Positions 16,894-25,319 of a DNA stretch of 38,268 nt are shown here, piece by piece (position 1 is the stretch's first letter; each line of letters opens with the position of its first letter). Origin of the DNA: an uncultured Flavobacteriales bacterium (GTDB lineage Bacteria > Bacteroidota > Bacteroidia > Palsa-965); NCBI GenBank assembly GCA_903873905.1, contig CAIQQJ010000112.1, positions 1 through 38,268 of the forward strand. Direction: 5' to 3'. Below the pieces are notes generated by a model. That model was given only the letters and a program-made list of their open reading frames with translations. It did no database searches and was not told the origin of the DNA. The translations under genes and the position numbers were made by a program.

Positions 16894-17472
16894 ATGGAAC
16901 TAGTTTTTGCTTCTCAGAATCAAAATAAGCTTAGGGAAATTGCTTCTCTAATGCCGAAAGGCATTTTTCTGAAAGGGCTGGATGAATTTATTTTCAAGGA
17001 CGAATTACCAGAAACGGGAGATACTCTTGAAAAAAATGCCCTTCAAAAAGCTCGTTTTGTATTTGAGAAAACGAATAAAATTTGTTTTGCTGATGATACA
17101 GGTCTGGAAATTGAAGCCTTAAATGGAAAACCAGGTGTGTATTCAGCACGCTATGCTGGCGAACAGAAAAATGCGAATGATAATATGGAGAAAGTGCTTA
17201 GTGAATTGAAGTCAAATACCCTCAGAAAGGCGCGATTTCGTACGGTTATTGCGTTTTGTGACGGAAAAAAGGAGTACCTGTTTGAAGGAATTGTTGAAGG
17301 AGAAATACTCGAAGAAACAAGAGGTGAAAAAGGTTTTGGGTATGATCCGATATTTATGCCTGATGGATTTTCAAAATCGTTTGCTCAAATGAGTTTGGAG
17401 GAGAAGAATACGGTGAGTCATAGGGCTAGGGCTTTGAGAAAATTTGTGGAATTTATTGAAAATAATTTCTGA
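16894..17472 (+). CDS. rdgB: RdgB/HAM1 non-canonical purine NTP pyrophosphatase
   Basis: The enzyme hydrolyses dITP, ITP and XTP to monophosphates and keeps deaminated purines out of DNA and RNA. From the ATG at 16894 it is 192 residues, the family norm. Signatures are the N-terminal FASQNQNKLREI substrate loop, the FADDTGLEIEALNGKPGVYSA segment with the catalytic Asp, RTVIAFCDG, and EKGFGYDPIFMPDG near residue 150. The end SHRARALRKF is also conserved. An in-frame upstream extension from 16801 would overlap the sulfotransferase gene and lacks family similarity, so I rejected it. It is a housekeeping gene lying between glycan-related genes. Confidence 0.95.
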   Translation: MELVFASQNQNKLREIASLMPKGIFLKGLDEFIFKDELPETGDTLEKNALQKARFVFEKTNKICFADDTGLEIEALNGKPGVYSARYAGEQKNANDNMEKVLSELKSNTLRKARFRTVIAFCDGKKEYLFEGIVEGEILEETRGEKGFGYDPIFMPDGFSKSFAQMSLEEKNTVSHRARALRKFVEFIENNF

Positions 17473-17587
17473 TCATTAAGCATAATGTAAGATTTGCCAG
17501 AAGAATATCTCCAAATGAATCTTCAATTTACCAGTGAAGTCTTGAGTTTTGGATAATTCAATAATCAAATTTCTTTTCTTAGGAATT

Positions 17588-18352
17588 TTAATTTGAAACT
17601 TTGAAATTGGAGTTCACATAAATCATGTCGAATTCTAATGCAATAATTCCAGCCCTTCGATAGGCAACAATCCAATCAACCGCCTCAAAGCCTAGTTTTC
17701 TCAATGCTTCATCTGTTTCAAAATAATGACAGGATCCTTCGTAGGATGCAGAACCAGCCATTTCTGTAACAACCATATAGGTTTTTTTTAATGTTTCTTG
17801 GGCTCCATTAATTAAATTTAATTCATTCCCTTGTGTGTCCATTTTAAGCAACAAAACTTCTTCGAAATTATAGTCATCCAGTCTTTTTGTTGGAACCTTA
17901 ATTTCTTGAGTCACTTTTAATTGAGTGCTCATTGTTTCATTTTCTTTTTTAGCATAAAACTCCGCATCAACCTGTAACAATGAAGACGATACCTGGTTTT
18001 GAGTGATGTGAAAAGTGCTTTCACCAGTTACGTTTGAAAGTGCAACTGGAAATAATTCAATATTGGGTTTTTTCGTAATATTTTTATTTATCAATTCAAG
18101 TATTTCCGGATTAGGTTCAAATGCCTTAATCGATGCATTAGGAAATTGGCTCGAAAAAAACAGACAGGACAATCCATCATAAGATCCGGCATCAATAATA
18201 ATTGATTTCGTATTTTTCGAAATGCCTGACCTTTTTGCAAATTTTGCTGCACGGTATAGATGTTCGAATGGTGGTGTAAAATAAACGTCCTTCAAATAAA
18301 GAATTATTTTCATCCAAGGATCACGATTTCTAATTCCTAGTAAATTTTTCAT
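17588..18352 (-). CDS. FkbM family SAM-dependent methyltransferase (copy 4, 254 aa)
   Basis: Motif I is SIIIDAGSYDGLSCLFFSS (50-68), with AFEPNPEILELI as strand 2 and its acidic contact. The hallmark is LLKMDTQGNELNLINGAQET, with T-Q-G in place of the more usual V-E/Q-G, followed by VVTEMAG. It stands alone on the minus strand, converging on rdgB, with the ligase operon divergent on its other side. It is therefore outside the main glycan operon although it encodes the same kind of activity. It may act on the same glycan or another surface molecule. Confidence 0.88.
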   Translation of the reverse strand: MKNLLGIRNRDPWMKIILYLKDVYFTPPFEHLYRAAKFAKRSGISKNTKSIIIDAGSYDGLSCLFFSSQFPNASIKAFEPNPEILELINKNITKKPNIELFPVALSNVTGESTFHITQNQVSSSLLQVDAEFYAKKENETMSTQLKVTQEIKVPTKRLDDYNFEEVLLLKMDTQGNELNLINGAQETLKKTYMVVTEMAGSASYEGSCHYFETDEALRKLGFEAVDWIVAYRRAGIIALEFDMIYVNSNFKVSN

Positions 18353-18626
18353 ATGGAAAATGGGTAGAGCTATTGGATTTTTCTATTGTAAAGCAAAATT
18401 TGCTTCGGTTTCGGTTGGTTAAGAATGGAGCGGGTTGGCGAATTTAATAAATCATGAATGGACTGCATAAGAAATAGGAAATGATTGTCATTACATGATT
18501 CCCGCGAGGGACTTTTTGGTAAGTGTTTGTGCATTTCGAACCGATCATTTTAACCTGTTTCTAGATTTACCAATATACAATCTTTTAATCCAGAATTGCC
18601 CTTTTTGAAAGTTGCTTACACTTAAA

Positions 18627-18655
18627 AGGTTTTCAACAACACTTATTGAAAACCT
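18627..18655. repeat. Perfect 10-bp inverted repeat upstream of the ligase operon
   Basis: AGGTTTTCAA (18627-18636) and TTGAAAACCT (18646-18655) are exact reverse complements separated by nine bases. There is no T-run after it on the plus strand. On the minus strand a short TTTT follows, but no gene ends toward it in that direction. It sits 36 bases before the -7 box of the ligase operon, so it could be an operator for a dimeric regulator. That role is inferred. Confidence 0.6.
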
Positions 18656-18690
18656 ACCTATTTCTCTTCTTAACACGCGGCGCAAACACT

Positions 18691-18698
18691 TATATTTG
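18691..18698 (+). promoter_or_regulatory. -7 promoter box of the ligase operon
   Basis: TATATTTG matches the Bacteroidota TAnnTTTG consensus. The ATG of the ligase begins only eight bases after it, so if used, the transcript would have almost no 5' leader. No clear TTG is visible at the -33 position, which lowers confidence. Confidence 0.4.
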
Positions 18699-18706
18699 TT
18701 TCGCCT

Positions 18707-21412
18707 ATGAAAATACGTGTTGGAATCATCTTTGGTGGCGTTTCGAAGGAACGTGAAATTTCCTTTGCTGGCGGTAGAACCGTTTACGATAATCTCGATA
18801 AATCCTTGTTTGAACCTGTGCCAATTTTTGTGGACAGTTTCGGAAAATTTATTCTGCTCAATTGGGAATTCGTTTACAAAGGCAGTATTCGCGATTTTTA
18901 TCCGCCTTTGGAAATGGTTCCGGAATCAAAAGGTGAATTTCAAGTATATGCCGAATCACTTCATCCCGATCCAAAACAGCAAGATGAAATGGCAAGGGCA
19001 TTAGGAAAAAGAATTCCTACTGATGAATTAAAAGAACTTTTCGATTTTGCTTTTCTCTGCTTACACGGACCTTTCGGTGAGGATGGCCGTATTCAGGGAA
19101 TGTTTGAGTATTTGGGAATACCCTATTCCGGAAGTGGTGTGCTGCCTTCTGCAATTGGAATTGATAAGGCCATTCAAAAGCAATTGATGGTCAATGCAGG
19201 TTTTGCTTCTCCTGAATTTTTCGCGATAAAGAGGAACGAATGGTTTGCCGGAAATCAAAAAACGCTTTTTGAAAAAGTGAAAAGAGAAATCGGATTTCCA
19301 TTTGTTGTTAAAGCTGCTACCCAAGGTTCTTCTATTGGAATTTCCATTTTGCATAATGAAGAATTCAATGAATTTATTGCAGCAGTGAATAAGAGTTTTT
19401 TCACAAGAGAAATTACCGCTGAACAATGGTCATTGCTTGATGAAGAATCAAAAAATGAAACAATTCGTTTGCTGACGGATATCCGTGAAGGAATTGGAAT
19501 GCCTATGATTGTGCATGTGAATGGAAAGCAAGAAGTGAGTTTTCATCCTGATGTTTTGTTGGACACAGTTGAAAATCATTTTGCCAATAATAAGACGGCA
19601 TTATTTTTCGAATCGCTTGATGCAGAATCTGAAATTCTCGTTGAAGGTTTTATTGAAGGAAAAGAGTTTTCATGCATTGTTGTTGCGGATGAAAATGAAA
19701 AAGCAGTTGCTCTTCCTCCAACCGAAATTCGTAAAGGCAAGGAACTCTTTGATTATCGTTCAAAATATTTACCTGGGCTTTCACGGAAAATTACACCAAT
19801 AGAATTACCAGAAGAACAGATTGAAAAAATCAGAAAGGAATGTGAAAGATTATTTCCCGCTCTTGGTTTTGATGTTTACGCACGCATTGATGGATTTATT
19901 TCAAAAGACAACACCATTTTTCTAAATGATCCGAATACCACTTCGGGCATGATGCCTTCTTCTTTCTTTTTCCATCAGGCGGCTGAAATTGGTTTGAACC
20001 CATCTCAGTTTTTGACTTTCATTATTCGAACTTCTTTACGTGCAAGAATTCGCGGTGATAAAAATGCAAAACGTTTCGAGCATTTGTTGTTGAAGTTGGA
20101 GGATGCAATGCATGCGTCCCGTGCAAAAGGTGAAACGAAAATTAGAGTGGCTGTTATTCTTGGTGGCTATTCTTCTGAGCGACATATTTCTGTTGAAAGC
20201 GGAAGGAATATTTACGAGAAACTTTCTTCCTCTACAAAATATGCTCCTTTTCCCGTTTTTCTAACCGGCAGCAATGAGGAACATAACCTGTATGTTATTC
20301 CCGTAAATGTTTTGTTGAAGGATAACGCTGACGACATTAAAGAAAAAATAGATCATTGGAAAGTGCATCCTGTGGTGAAACGAATTATAGATTCTTGTTC
20401 TTCCATAACAAAAACATATTCTTCAACAGATGCACTCGCAGCTCCACGAAAGATCACCTATGAGGAACTTGCGAAAATGACCGATGCTGTATTTCTTGGT
20501 CTTCACGGTCGACCAGGCGAAGATGGAGCTGTTCAGGAAAAACTGGACAAGTTGGGAATTCCCTATAATGGTTCTGGAAAAGCAACTTCTGAAATAACAA
20601 TTGATAAGTTCCGGACGAATGAAATTCTCATGCAGAATGGATTGCTAGCTGCAGCACATTTGCTCGTCACCGAAGAGGAATGGAATTCAAATCGTGAAAA
20701 TGTTTTGAAAACCATTGATGAGAAAATCAAATGGCCATTTATCGCAAAACCAGTTGATGATGGTTGCAGCTCCGCTGTTCGAAGGGTAAAAACAAAACTT
20801 GAATTAGAAACCTTCGCCGATCTAATATTCCGAAAAACGGAAGAATTTGATTCGAATAAGGCTGATATTCTGAAGATAAAGGCGAAAGAAGAATTTCCAC
20901 GAAAGAAAGTTTTTCTAGTTGAGGAATTAATCAGTAAAAAAGATTCAAAACATTTCTTGGAAATAACAGGAGGAATGTTGACGCGTTATAATTCCAAAGG
21001 AGAAATTGAATATGAAGTTTTTGAGGCATCAGAAGCGTTATCTGAAGGTGAAGTGCTTTCTTTAGAAGAAAAATTTCTTGCAGGGCAAGGACAGAATATT
21101 ACACCGGCCCGATATTCTTTCAATGCAAAGGAACGCCAGCAGATTTCTGATCAGGTAAAGGCAACCTTAGGAGCAGCGGCACGTCTGTTAAATATTCAGG
21201 GATATGCCCGGATTGATGCTTTCGTTCGCATTTATGATGCTGCTAGGATTGAAGTCGTTTTTGTGGAAGTGAATTCGTTGCCAGGAATGACTCCTGCAAC
21301 TTGCATTTTCCATCAAGGCGCTATTAATCATTACAAACCATACGAATTTATTGACCGCATCCTTGATTTTGCTTTCGAACGCAAGCGCAGACAGGTGCAA
21401 CAACACGCTTGA
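18707..21412 (+). CDS. ddl: Tandem double-module D-alanine--D-alanine ligase
   Basis: At 901 residues this is over twice the usual Ddl length (about 300-370). Two ATP-grasp ligase modules lie end to end, about 1-460 and 477-901. Module 1 has GGVSKEREISF (E15), LHGPFGEDGRIQ, KAATQGSSIG (S208), RSKYLPG (K353/Y354), YARID (R393, D395) and NDPNTTSGM (D408, N410). Module 2 has GGYSSERHIS (E491), LHGRPGEDGAVQ, KPVDDGCSSA (C687), EEKFLAG (K789/F790), YARID (R835, D837) and VEVNSLPGM (E854, N856). Compared with E. coli DdlB, module 1 keeps the E15-S150-Y216 triad but has Asp for metal ligand E270. Module 2 keeps E270/N272 but has Cys for S150 and Phe for Y216. Ddl joins two D-Ala for peptidoglycan. 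The next gene's ATG is 6 bases beyond the stop. Confidence 0.93.
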   Translation: MKIRVGIIFGGVSKEREISFAGGRTVYDNLDKSLFEPVPIFVDSFGKFILLNWEFVYKGSIRDFYPPLEMVPESKGEFQVYAESLHPDPKQQDEMARALGKRIPTDELKELFDFAFLCLHGPFGEDGRIQGMFEYLGIPYSGSGVLPSAIGIDKAIQKQLMVNAGFASPEFFAIKRNEWFAGNQKTLFEKVKREIGFPFVVKAATQGSSIGISILHNEEFNEFIAAVNKSFFTREITAEQWSLLDEESKNETIRLLTDIREGIGMPMIVHVNGKQEVSFHPDVLLDTVENHFANNKTALFFESLDAESEILVEGFIEGKEFSCIVVADENEKAVALPPTEIRKGKELFDYRSKYLPGLSRKITPIELPEEQIEKIRKECERLFPALGFDVYARIDGFISKDNTIFLNDPNTTSGMMPSSFFFHQAAEIGLNPSQFLTFIIRTSLRARIRGDKNAKRFEHLLLKLEDAMHASRAKGETKIRVAVILGGYSSERHISVESGRNIYEKLSSSTKYAPFPVFLTGSNEEHNLYVIPVNVLLKDNADDIKEKIDHWKVHPVVKRIIDSCSSITKTYSSTDALAAPRKITYEELAKMTDAVFLGLHGRPGEDGAVQEKLDKLGIPYNGSGKATSEITIDKFRTNEILMQNGLLAAAHLLVTEEEWNSNRENVLKTIDEKIKWPFIAKPVDDGCSSAVRRVKTKLELETFADLIFRKTEEFDSNKADILKIKAKEEFPRKKVFLVEELISKKDSKHFLEITGGMLTRYNSKGEIEYEVFEASEALSEGEVLSLEEKFLAGQGQNITPARYSFNAKERQQISDQVKATLGAAARLLNIQGYARIDAFVRIYDAARIEVVFVEVNSLPGMTPATCIFHQGAINHYKPYEFIDRILDFAFERKRRQVQQHA

Positions 21413-21417
21413 GCATT

Positions 21418-22215
21418 ATGATAAAAAAGATTTTTGCTTTTCTTAAAAGCCGTATTTTCCTAATCAACATGGGTGTTGCTGTTGTTGCTTTGCCTTTTTT
21501 GTTTTGGATGATTTTCGCATTGTTGAAATCCTACACGCATCACAATGACTTTGTTTTGGTTCCTGACTTCAAGGATTTGAAATTACAACAACTTGAAACA
21601 TTCATCTCGGATAAAAAAATCAATTATGAAATCATTGATTCCATTTGGGATCCAAAATTGCAAAAGGGGATTGTTGTAAAACAAGATCCTGATCCTGGTG
21701 AAAAGGTGAAAGAAGGGAGAAAAGTTTATTTGTACGTCACTTCAGTTCGTCCTCCTATGATTAATATGCCCAAGCTGGAAGATCTTTCACTTCGACAGGC
21801 GATGGCTGTTTGTGAGAGTTACGGATTGATTTGTGTAGCTCAAGGTGTAGATGATCCTTGTGATGGTTGTATTGTTAAGCAACTATACAGGGAAAAAAGA
21901 ATTGAGCCAGGAACACTTATTGAAAAAGGACAAACCATTAAATTGATGTATGGCAAAGGAGAAAATAACAGCGGACAAGGATTTGATGTTCCGAATTTGG
22001 TTGGATTGACTTTCCGAGCTGCTCGTGGTAAAATGGTGGACAAAGGTTTAGAATGGCTGCTGGTTGCCGATCCTGGAGTGAAAGACACTTTAAACGCATT
22101 TGTCTATAGCCAGGAACCAAAACCAGGAAGAGATCGTAAATTAATTACTGGTGCAATGATTGATTTGCGTGTGACCAATGACAAATCAAAACTTAGTGGT
22201 GATTCGATTAAATGA
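21418..22215 (+). CDS. Membrane-anchored protein with three PASTA domains
   Basis: From the ATG at 21418 the protein is 265 residues; a TTG three codons upstream overlaps the ligase stop. A single transmembrane segment (about 13-36) places the rest in the periplasm. Three PASTA domains follow: FVLVPDFKDLKLQQLETFI to about 108, then MINMPKLEDLSLRQAMAVC to about 180, then FDVPNLVGLTFRAARGKM to about 255. Each ends in the typical 'Q.P..G..V..G' pattern (KQDPDPGEKVKEG, SQEPKPGRDRKLITG). The second domain has a Cys pair (DDPCDGCIV). PASTA domains bind peptidoglycan or mediate contacts between wall-synthesis proteins. No kinase or transpeptidase domain is attached. A neighbouring ddl is usual in Bacteroidota and suggests a wall-related role. 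Confidence 0.92.
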   Translation: MIKKIFAFLKSRIFLINMGVAVVALPFLFWMIFALLKSYTHHNDFVLVPDFKDLKLQQLETFISDKKINYEIIDSIWDPKLQKGIVVKQDPDPGEKVKEGRKVYLYVTSVRPPMINMPKLEDLSLRQAMAVCESYGLICVAQGVDDPCDGCIVKQLYREKRIEPGTLIEKGQTIKLMYGKGENNSGQGFDVPNLVGLTFRAARGKMVDKGLEWLLVADPGVKDTLNAFVYSQEPKPGRDRKLITGAMIDLRVTNDKSKLSGDSIK

Positions 22216-22233
22216 GTGTAATTTATATTGAGA

Positions 22234-24210
22234 ATGAGAAAGACGTTTAAAATAATTTTGATTGCAGCACTTGCTTTTTTCACTGTAGGAAATGGTTTTG
22301 CGCAACCCGAAGAACACCTAATTCCGCTGAGATCAAATCCAATTCAGTTTGCCGACGCTCATCGTTTTGAATTGCAGCGTTCCTCGATGGCTTTTCTGGC
22401 AGATACAATTGTTTTCCCTTCCACAGGACTCCATGATGATTTTTCATATAATTCAAATCGTCCAGATACATCCTTATGGGATTTAAGTTTTTCAAATCCT
22501 CCTCTTGAAATTGAACCTAGTGGTGTTTTTATTAATCGAACATGGGCTATTGCTCCAATCAATTTGGGCGTTTGCACATTCGATGGAATTAAATGGAATG
22601 GACAGCCTTATAATGATCTTGCAAATGTGAATTCAACTGGCCGATGTGATGACCTTGTTTCAAAGCCAATTAATTTGAGTGCTCGTTCGGTTGCTGATTC
22701 TGTTTATCTGAGTTTCTGGTATGAACCTCAGGGTAGAGGATATGCACCGAATGCACAGGATTCTTTTTTGCTTGATTTTAATATACCTGCATGGAATCCG
22801 GACCAGTTTACAACAGTTTGGAAAAACGTTTGGTTTACGGAAGGTTATACGCCTTCCTTAAATGACACAAATTTCCATTTGGTTTTGATCAAATTAGACA
22901 GTGCATCCTATTTCACCAATGGTTTCCGTTTCCGTTTTCATAATTATGCATCCCAATGTGGAAGTAATGACCATTGGCATTTGGATGAAGTTGTGTTGAA
23001 AAACAACCGTAGCATTAATGATACTTTGTCAGGAGATGTGGGTTTTGTTTATCCACCAACTTCTGGATTGAAAGATTTCCAAGCAGTGCCACATACCCAT
23101 TACAAGCCATCAATGATGGCCTCAAACTTTAATGTGCAAATTCGCAATAATGATTTGGCTTCACGAAATATTACCTATTGGTATTATGTATATGACGAAA
23201 CCAATACTGCACTTACAACATACCCTAATACTACTGGCGCGGTTGATATTTGTCCGACCTATTTTTCGTCGGGTTATATGAACAGTGCAGCAATTACAAA
23301 TCCTACCATTTCATATTCCTATCCTCAGTCGCCCGTAAATTCCGACAGTACCACTTTTGTAATTAAGCATGTGTTGAAAGAAAATGCCTCAACATTTGAT
23401 ACTTGCACCACGCTTCAAAAGTTTTATAATTATTATGCATATGATGATGGTAGTGCAGAAGTTGGTTACGGGTTATATGGACAATTTTCTCAGTTGGCCT
23501 ATAAATTCACCATGTCGAATGTCTTGACACAGGATACGCTTAAAGCAATTCAAATGTATTTTTTACCTGTGCAGGATATCAGCAACCTTCAAGAGCGGAC
23601 ATTTACATTGAAAGTTTGGGCGGATGGGGGCAATCAACCTGGTAGCGTAATTTATTCTCAACGCACGCAAAGCCCTACCTATAATTTCGAAACGCCCAAT
23701 CGTTTTGTTTCTTATGGAATTGATAGCGGGACTGTTGTTCTAACAGCAGGGCAAACCTATTATATCGGTTGGGAACAACAAGCAATTGACCGTTTGTATA
23801 TAGGATTTGATTTTAACGATGATCATCACGATAAGATTTATTATAACACAAGTGGAAATTGGAATACGTCAATTTTTAATGGCTCGCTGATGATGCGTCC
23901 TGTGTTTGGGAATGTTTATCCTGTTGGCCAAGATGAAACAGGAATTCAAGTTCAACAATCTTCTTCAGCACCATTTTCAATTTTTCCGAATCCCGCGAAT
24001 GCTCAAATTACAATTTCTAGTTTGAATAATTCACAAGGAAAATTAAGATCGACAATATTGGATATTTCGGGAAGGAATGTTAGTGCATCACAAATGCTTG
24101 CTGATGGAACGATTGATATTTCATCCTTGAGTGTCGGTGTGTATTTTATTCAATTGAGAAATGAGATGGGAGAGTTGTTGGGAACGCAGAAATTCGTGAA
24201 ATCGTATTGA
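22234..24210 (+). CDS. Large secreted protein with T9SS type A sorting domain
   Basis: The ATG at 22234 gives 658 residues with a signal peptide (MRKTFKIILIAALAFFTVGNGFAQ). A beta-rich ectodomain follows, with segments such as LHDDFSYNSNRPDTSLWDLS and HWHLDEVVLKN. These resemble concanavalin/MAM-like modules often found in Bacteroidota cargo proteins, but I cannot name the domain. Residues from about 575 form the type IX sorting domain: FSIFPNPANAQITISSLNN, then LDISGRNV and LSVGVYFIQLRNEMG ending in KFVKSY. The C-terminal domain directs outer-membrane crossing through the PorU/Sov machinery and surface attachment. It starts 18 bases after the PASTA gene and is probably the last gene of that operon, ending at a hairpin terminator. 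Confidence 0.9.
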   Translation: MRKTFKIILIAALAFFTVGNGFAQPEEHLIPLRSNPIQFADAHRFELQRSSMAFLADTIVFPSTGLHDDFSYNSNRPDTSLWDLSFSNPPLEIEPSGVFINRTWAIAPINLGVCTFDGIKWNGQPYNDLANVNSTGRCDDLVSKPINLSARSVADSVYLSFWYEPQGRGYAPNAQDSFLLDFNIPAWNPDQFTTVWKNVWFTEGYTPSLNDTNFHLVLIKLDSASYFTNGFRFRFHNYASQCGSNDHWHLDEVVLKNNRSINDTLSGDVGFVYPPTSGLKDFQAVPHTHYKPSMMASNFNVQIRNNDLASRNITYWYYVYDETNTALTTYPNTTGAVDICPTYFSSGYMNSAAITNPTISYSYPQSPVNSDSTTFVIKHVLKENASTFDTCTTLQKFYNYYAYDDGSAEVGYGLYGQFSQLAYKFTMSNVLTQDTLKAIQMYFLPVQDISNLQERTFTLKVWADGGNQPGSVIYSQRTQSPTYNFETPNRFVSYGIDSGTVVLTAGQTYYIGWEQQAIDRLYIGFDFNDDHHDKIYYNTSGNWNTSIFNGSLMMRPVFGNVYPVGQDETGIQVQQSSSAPFSIFPNPANAQITISSLNNSQGKLRSTILDISGRNVSASQMLADGTIDISSLSVGVYFIQLRNEMGELLGTQKFVKSY

Positions 24211-24230
24211 GAAAATGTCTTGATGAATTG

Positions 24231-24262
24231 AGAGAGTCTTTCCAAGTGAAAGGCTCTTTTTG
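24231..24262 (+). terminator. Rho-independent terminator of the ligase/PASTA/T9SS operon
   Basis: AGAGTCTTT (24233-24241) pairs with AAAGGCTCT (24249-24257) with one G-U pair and a 7-base loop, followed by TTTTTG. It lies 20 bases after the stop of the T9SS cargo gene. Confidence 0.8.
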
Positions 24263-24308
24263 TTAGTAAATGTTCCGATTTGTAGCATCATCCTTCAGCA
24301 AAAAGATC

Positions 24309-24338
24309 AAAAAAAAAGCAGGGATTTTACTCCCTGCT
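24309..24338 (-). terminator. Rho-independent terminator of the leucine-rich-repeat gene
   Basis: On the minus strand AGCAGGGA and TCCCTGCT form a perfect 8-bp stem (24317-24338) with a 6-base loop, followed by a run of nine T. It lies about 55 bases beyond the stop at 24393 and faces the operon terminator at 24231. Confidence 0.85.
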
Positions 24339-24392
24339 CAATTCGTGAATTTCATTTTAGAAATTGCTGTTAAACAATTTTATTTGAAAATT

Positions 24393-25319
24393 CTATCCAT
24401 ACTGCTCCACCTTACAAGTTGGACACGCTTCCTTGAATTTTGCAATTTGATCAGTCCAGAAACTCATCACGCACAATTCCTCAAGATTGCTCAATCCAAA
24501 TAAGGGGCTTAGGTCAGTAACGTTGGTATAGGCAATATCAAGATTTTCAAGTTTGGTGAAATTGGAAGCGACTCCAATGCTCTTCACCATTGCACAATGG
24601 AATAGACTTAATTCTTTCAAATTTGTGAGATTAGCAATGGGGGTCAAATCGGCAACTTGGGTTCTGTGCAATTGCAAGCTTTCCAATTTTGTGCAATTTT
24701 CCAATCCTTCCAGGCTGTTCACTTTGGTATCGGTAGCACTCAACCTTTTTAAGGATGTACATTTTGATAATGCTTTTAAGGAAGTAACCAACGTTTCGGT
24801 CATGGATAATTCTTCCAAATTAATCAAGTTCGCCAATACATCGATATTGTCAATCAGTTGAAAATCTCTTCCACCAAATCTGAGATTTTTCAAGGAAGTG
24901 ATTTCTGCAAGTGGACTAAGGTCTTTGATTGGGTTTTTTGAAAAATTAAGTTTTTCAAGCGACTTCAATTTTTTCAATGGACTCAGGTCCGTCACTCTAC
25001 ATTCACTCACATCAATTGATTTCAAAAAACATAATTCTCCAATAGGAGTGATGTCTTTTATTTTTGCATTGTCGGAAATATCCAATGAACTTGCTTTTCG
25101 GAAATTGGAATCCAATTCTTTTGCATCATCATCTGCTCTCAAATAACAATTATCACTCAAGATTTCTTGCCATTCAGGAGATAGTGAAAGGAGCCAATCC
25201 TTAATGGAGAGCTGCTTGTCTGTTACACGAATTGCACTCACTTCCTGTTTGGGTGCTGAAGTGGTTTCAGATTCGCTTTCACCTGTAACCATTGATTTTA
25301 GTTTGTCGAATAGTCCCAT
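24393..25319 (-). CDS. Leucine-rich-repeat protein, probably cytoplasmic
   Basis: The protein is 308 residues. After an N-terminal region of about 70 residues (MGLFDKLKSMVTGESESETT…) come roughly nine short leucine-rich repeats of internalin-like spacing. Examples are LSPLKKLKSLEKLNFSKNPI, LSPLAEITSLKNLRF, LANLINLEELSMTETLV and LTPIANLTNLKELSLF. It ends with FKEACPTCKVEQYG. No signal peptide, lipobox or sorting domain is seen, so it most likely stays in the cytoplasm. LRRs bind proteins; the partner is unknown. It is monocistronic, with its own terminator. A small palindrome (CTAATTT/AAATTAG, 25342-25358) lies just upstream of the start. Confidence 0.85.
   Translation of the reverse strand: MGLFDKLKSMVTGESESETTSAPKQEVSAIRVTDKQLSIKDWLLSLSPEWQEILSDNCYLRADDDAKELDSNFRKASSLDISDNAKIKDITPIGELCFLKSIDVSECRVTDLSPLKKLKSLEKLNFSKNPIKDLSPLAEITSLKNLRFGGRDFQLIDNIDVLANLINLEELSMTETLVTSLKALSKCTSLKRLSATDTKVNSLEGLENCTKLESLQLHRTQVADLTPIANLTNLKELSLFHCAMVKSIGVASNFTKLENLDIAYTNVTDLSPLFGLSNLEELCVMSFWTDQIAKFKEACPTCKVEQYG

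Larger units (their letters stand above)
18353..18706. other. Intergenic region between divergent FkbM and ddl genes
   Basis: This 354-base stretch has no convincing reading frame. It holds a perfect 10-bp inverted repeat at 18627-18655 and a TATATTTG box at 18691-18698 just before the ligase start. The FkbM promoter should also lie here but I could not pick it out. Confidence 0.6.

Noticed and set aside
24270-24503. 77-codon plus-strand frame over the terminators
   Set aside because: It spans the minus-strand terminator and the 3' end of the leucine-rich-repeat gene, and its product has no protein-like pattern.
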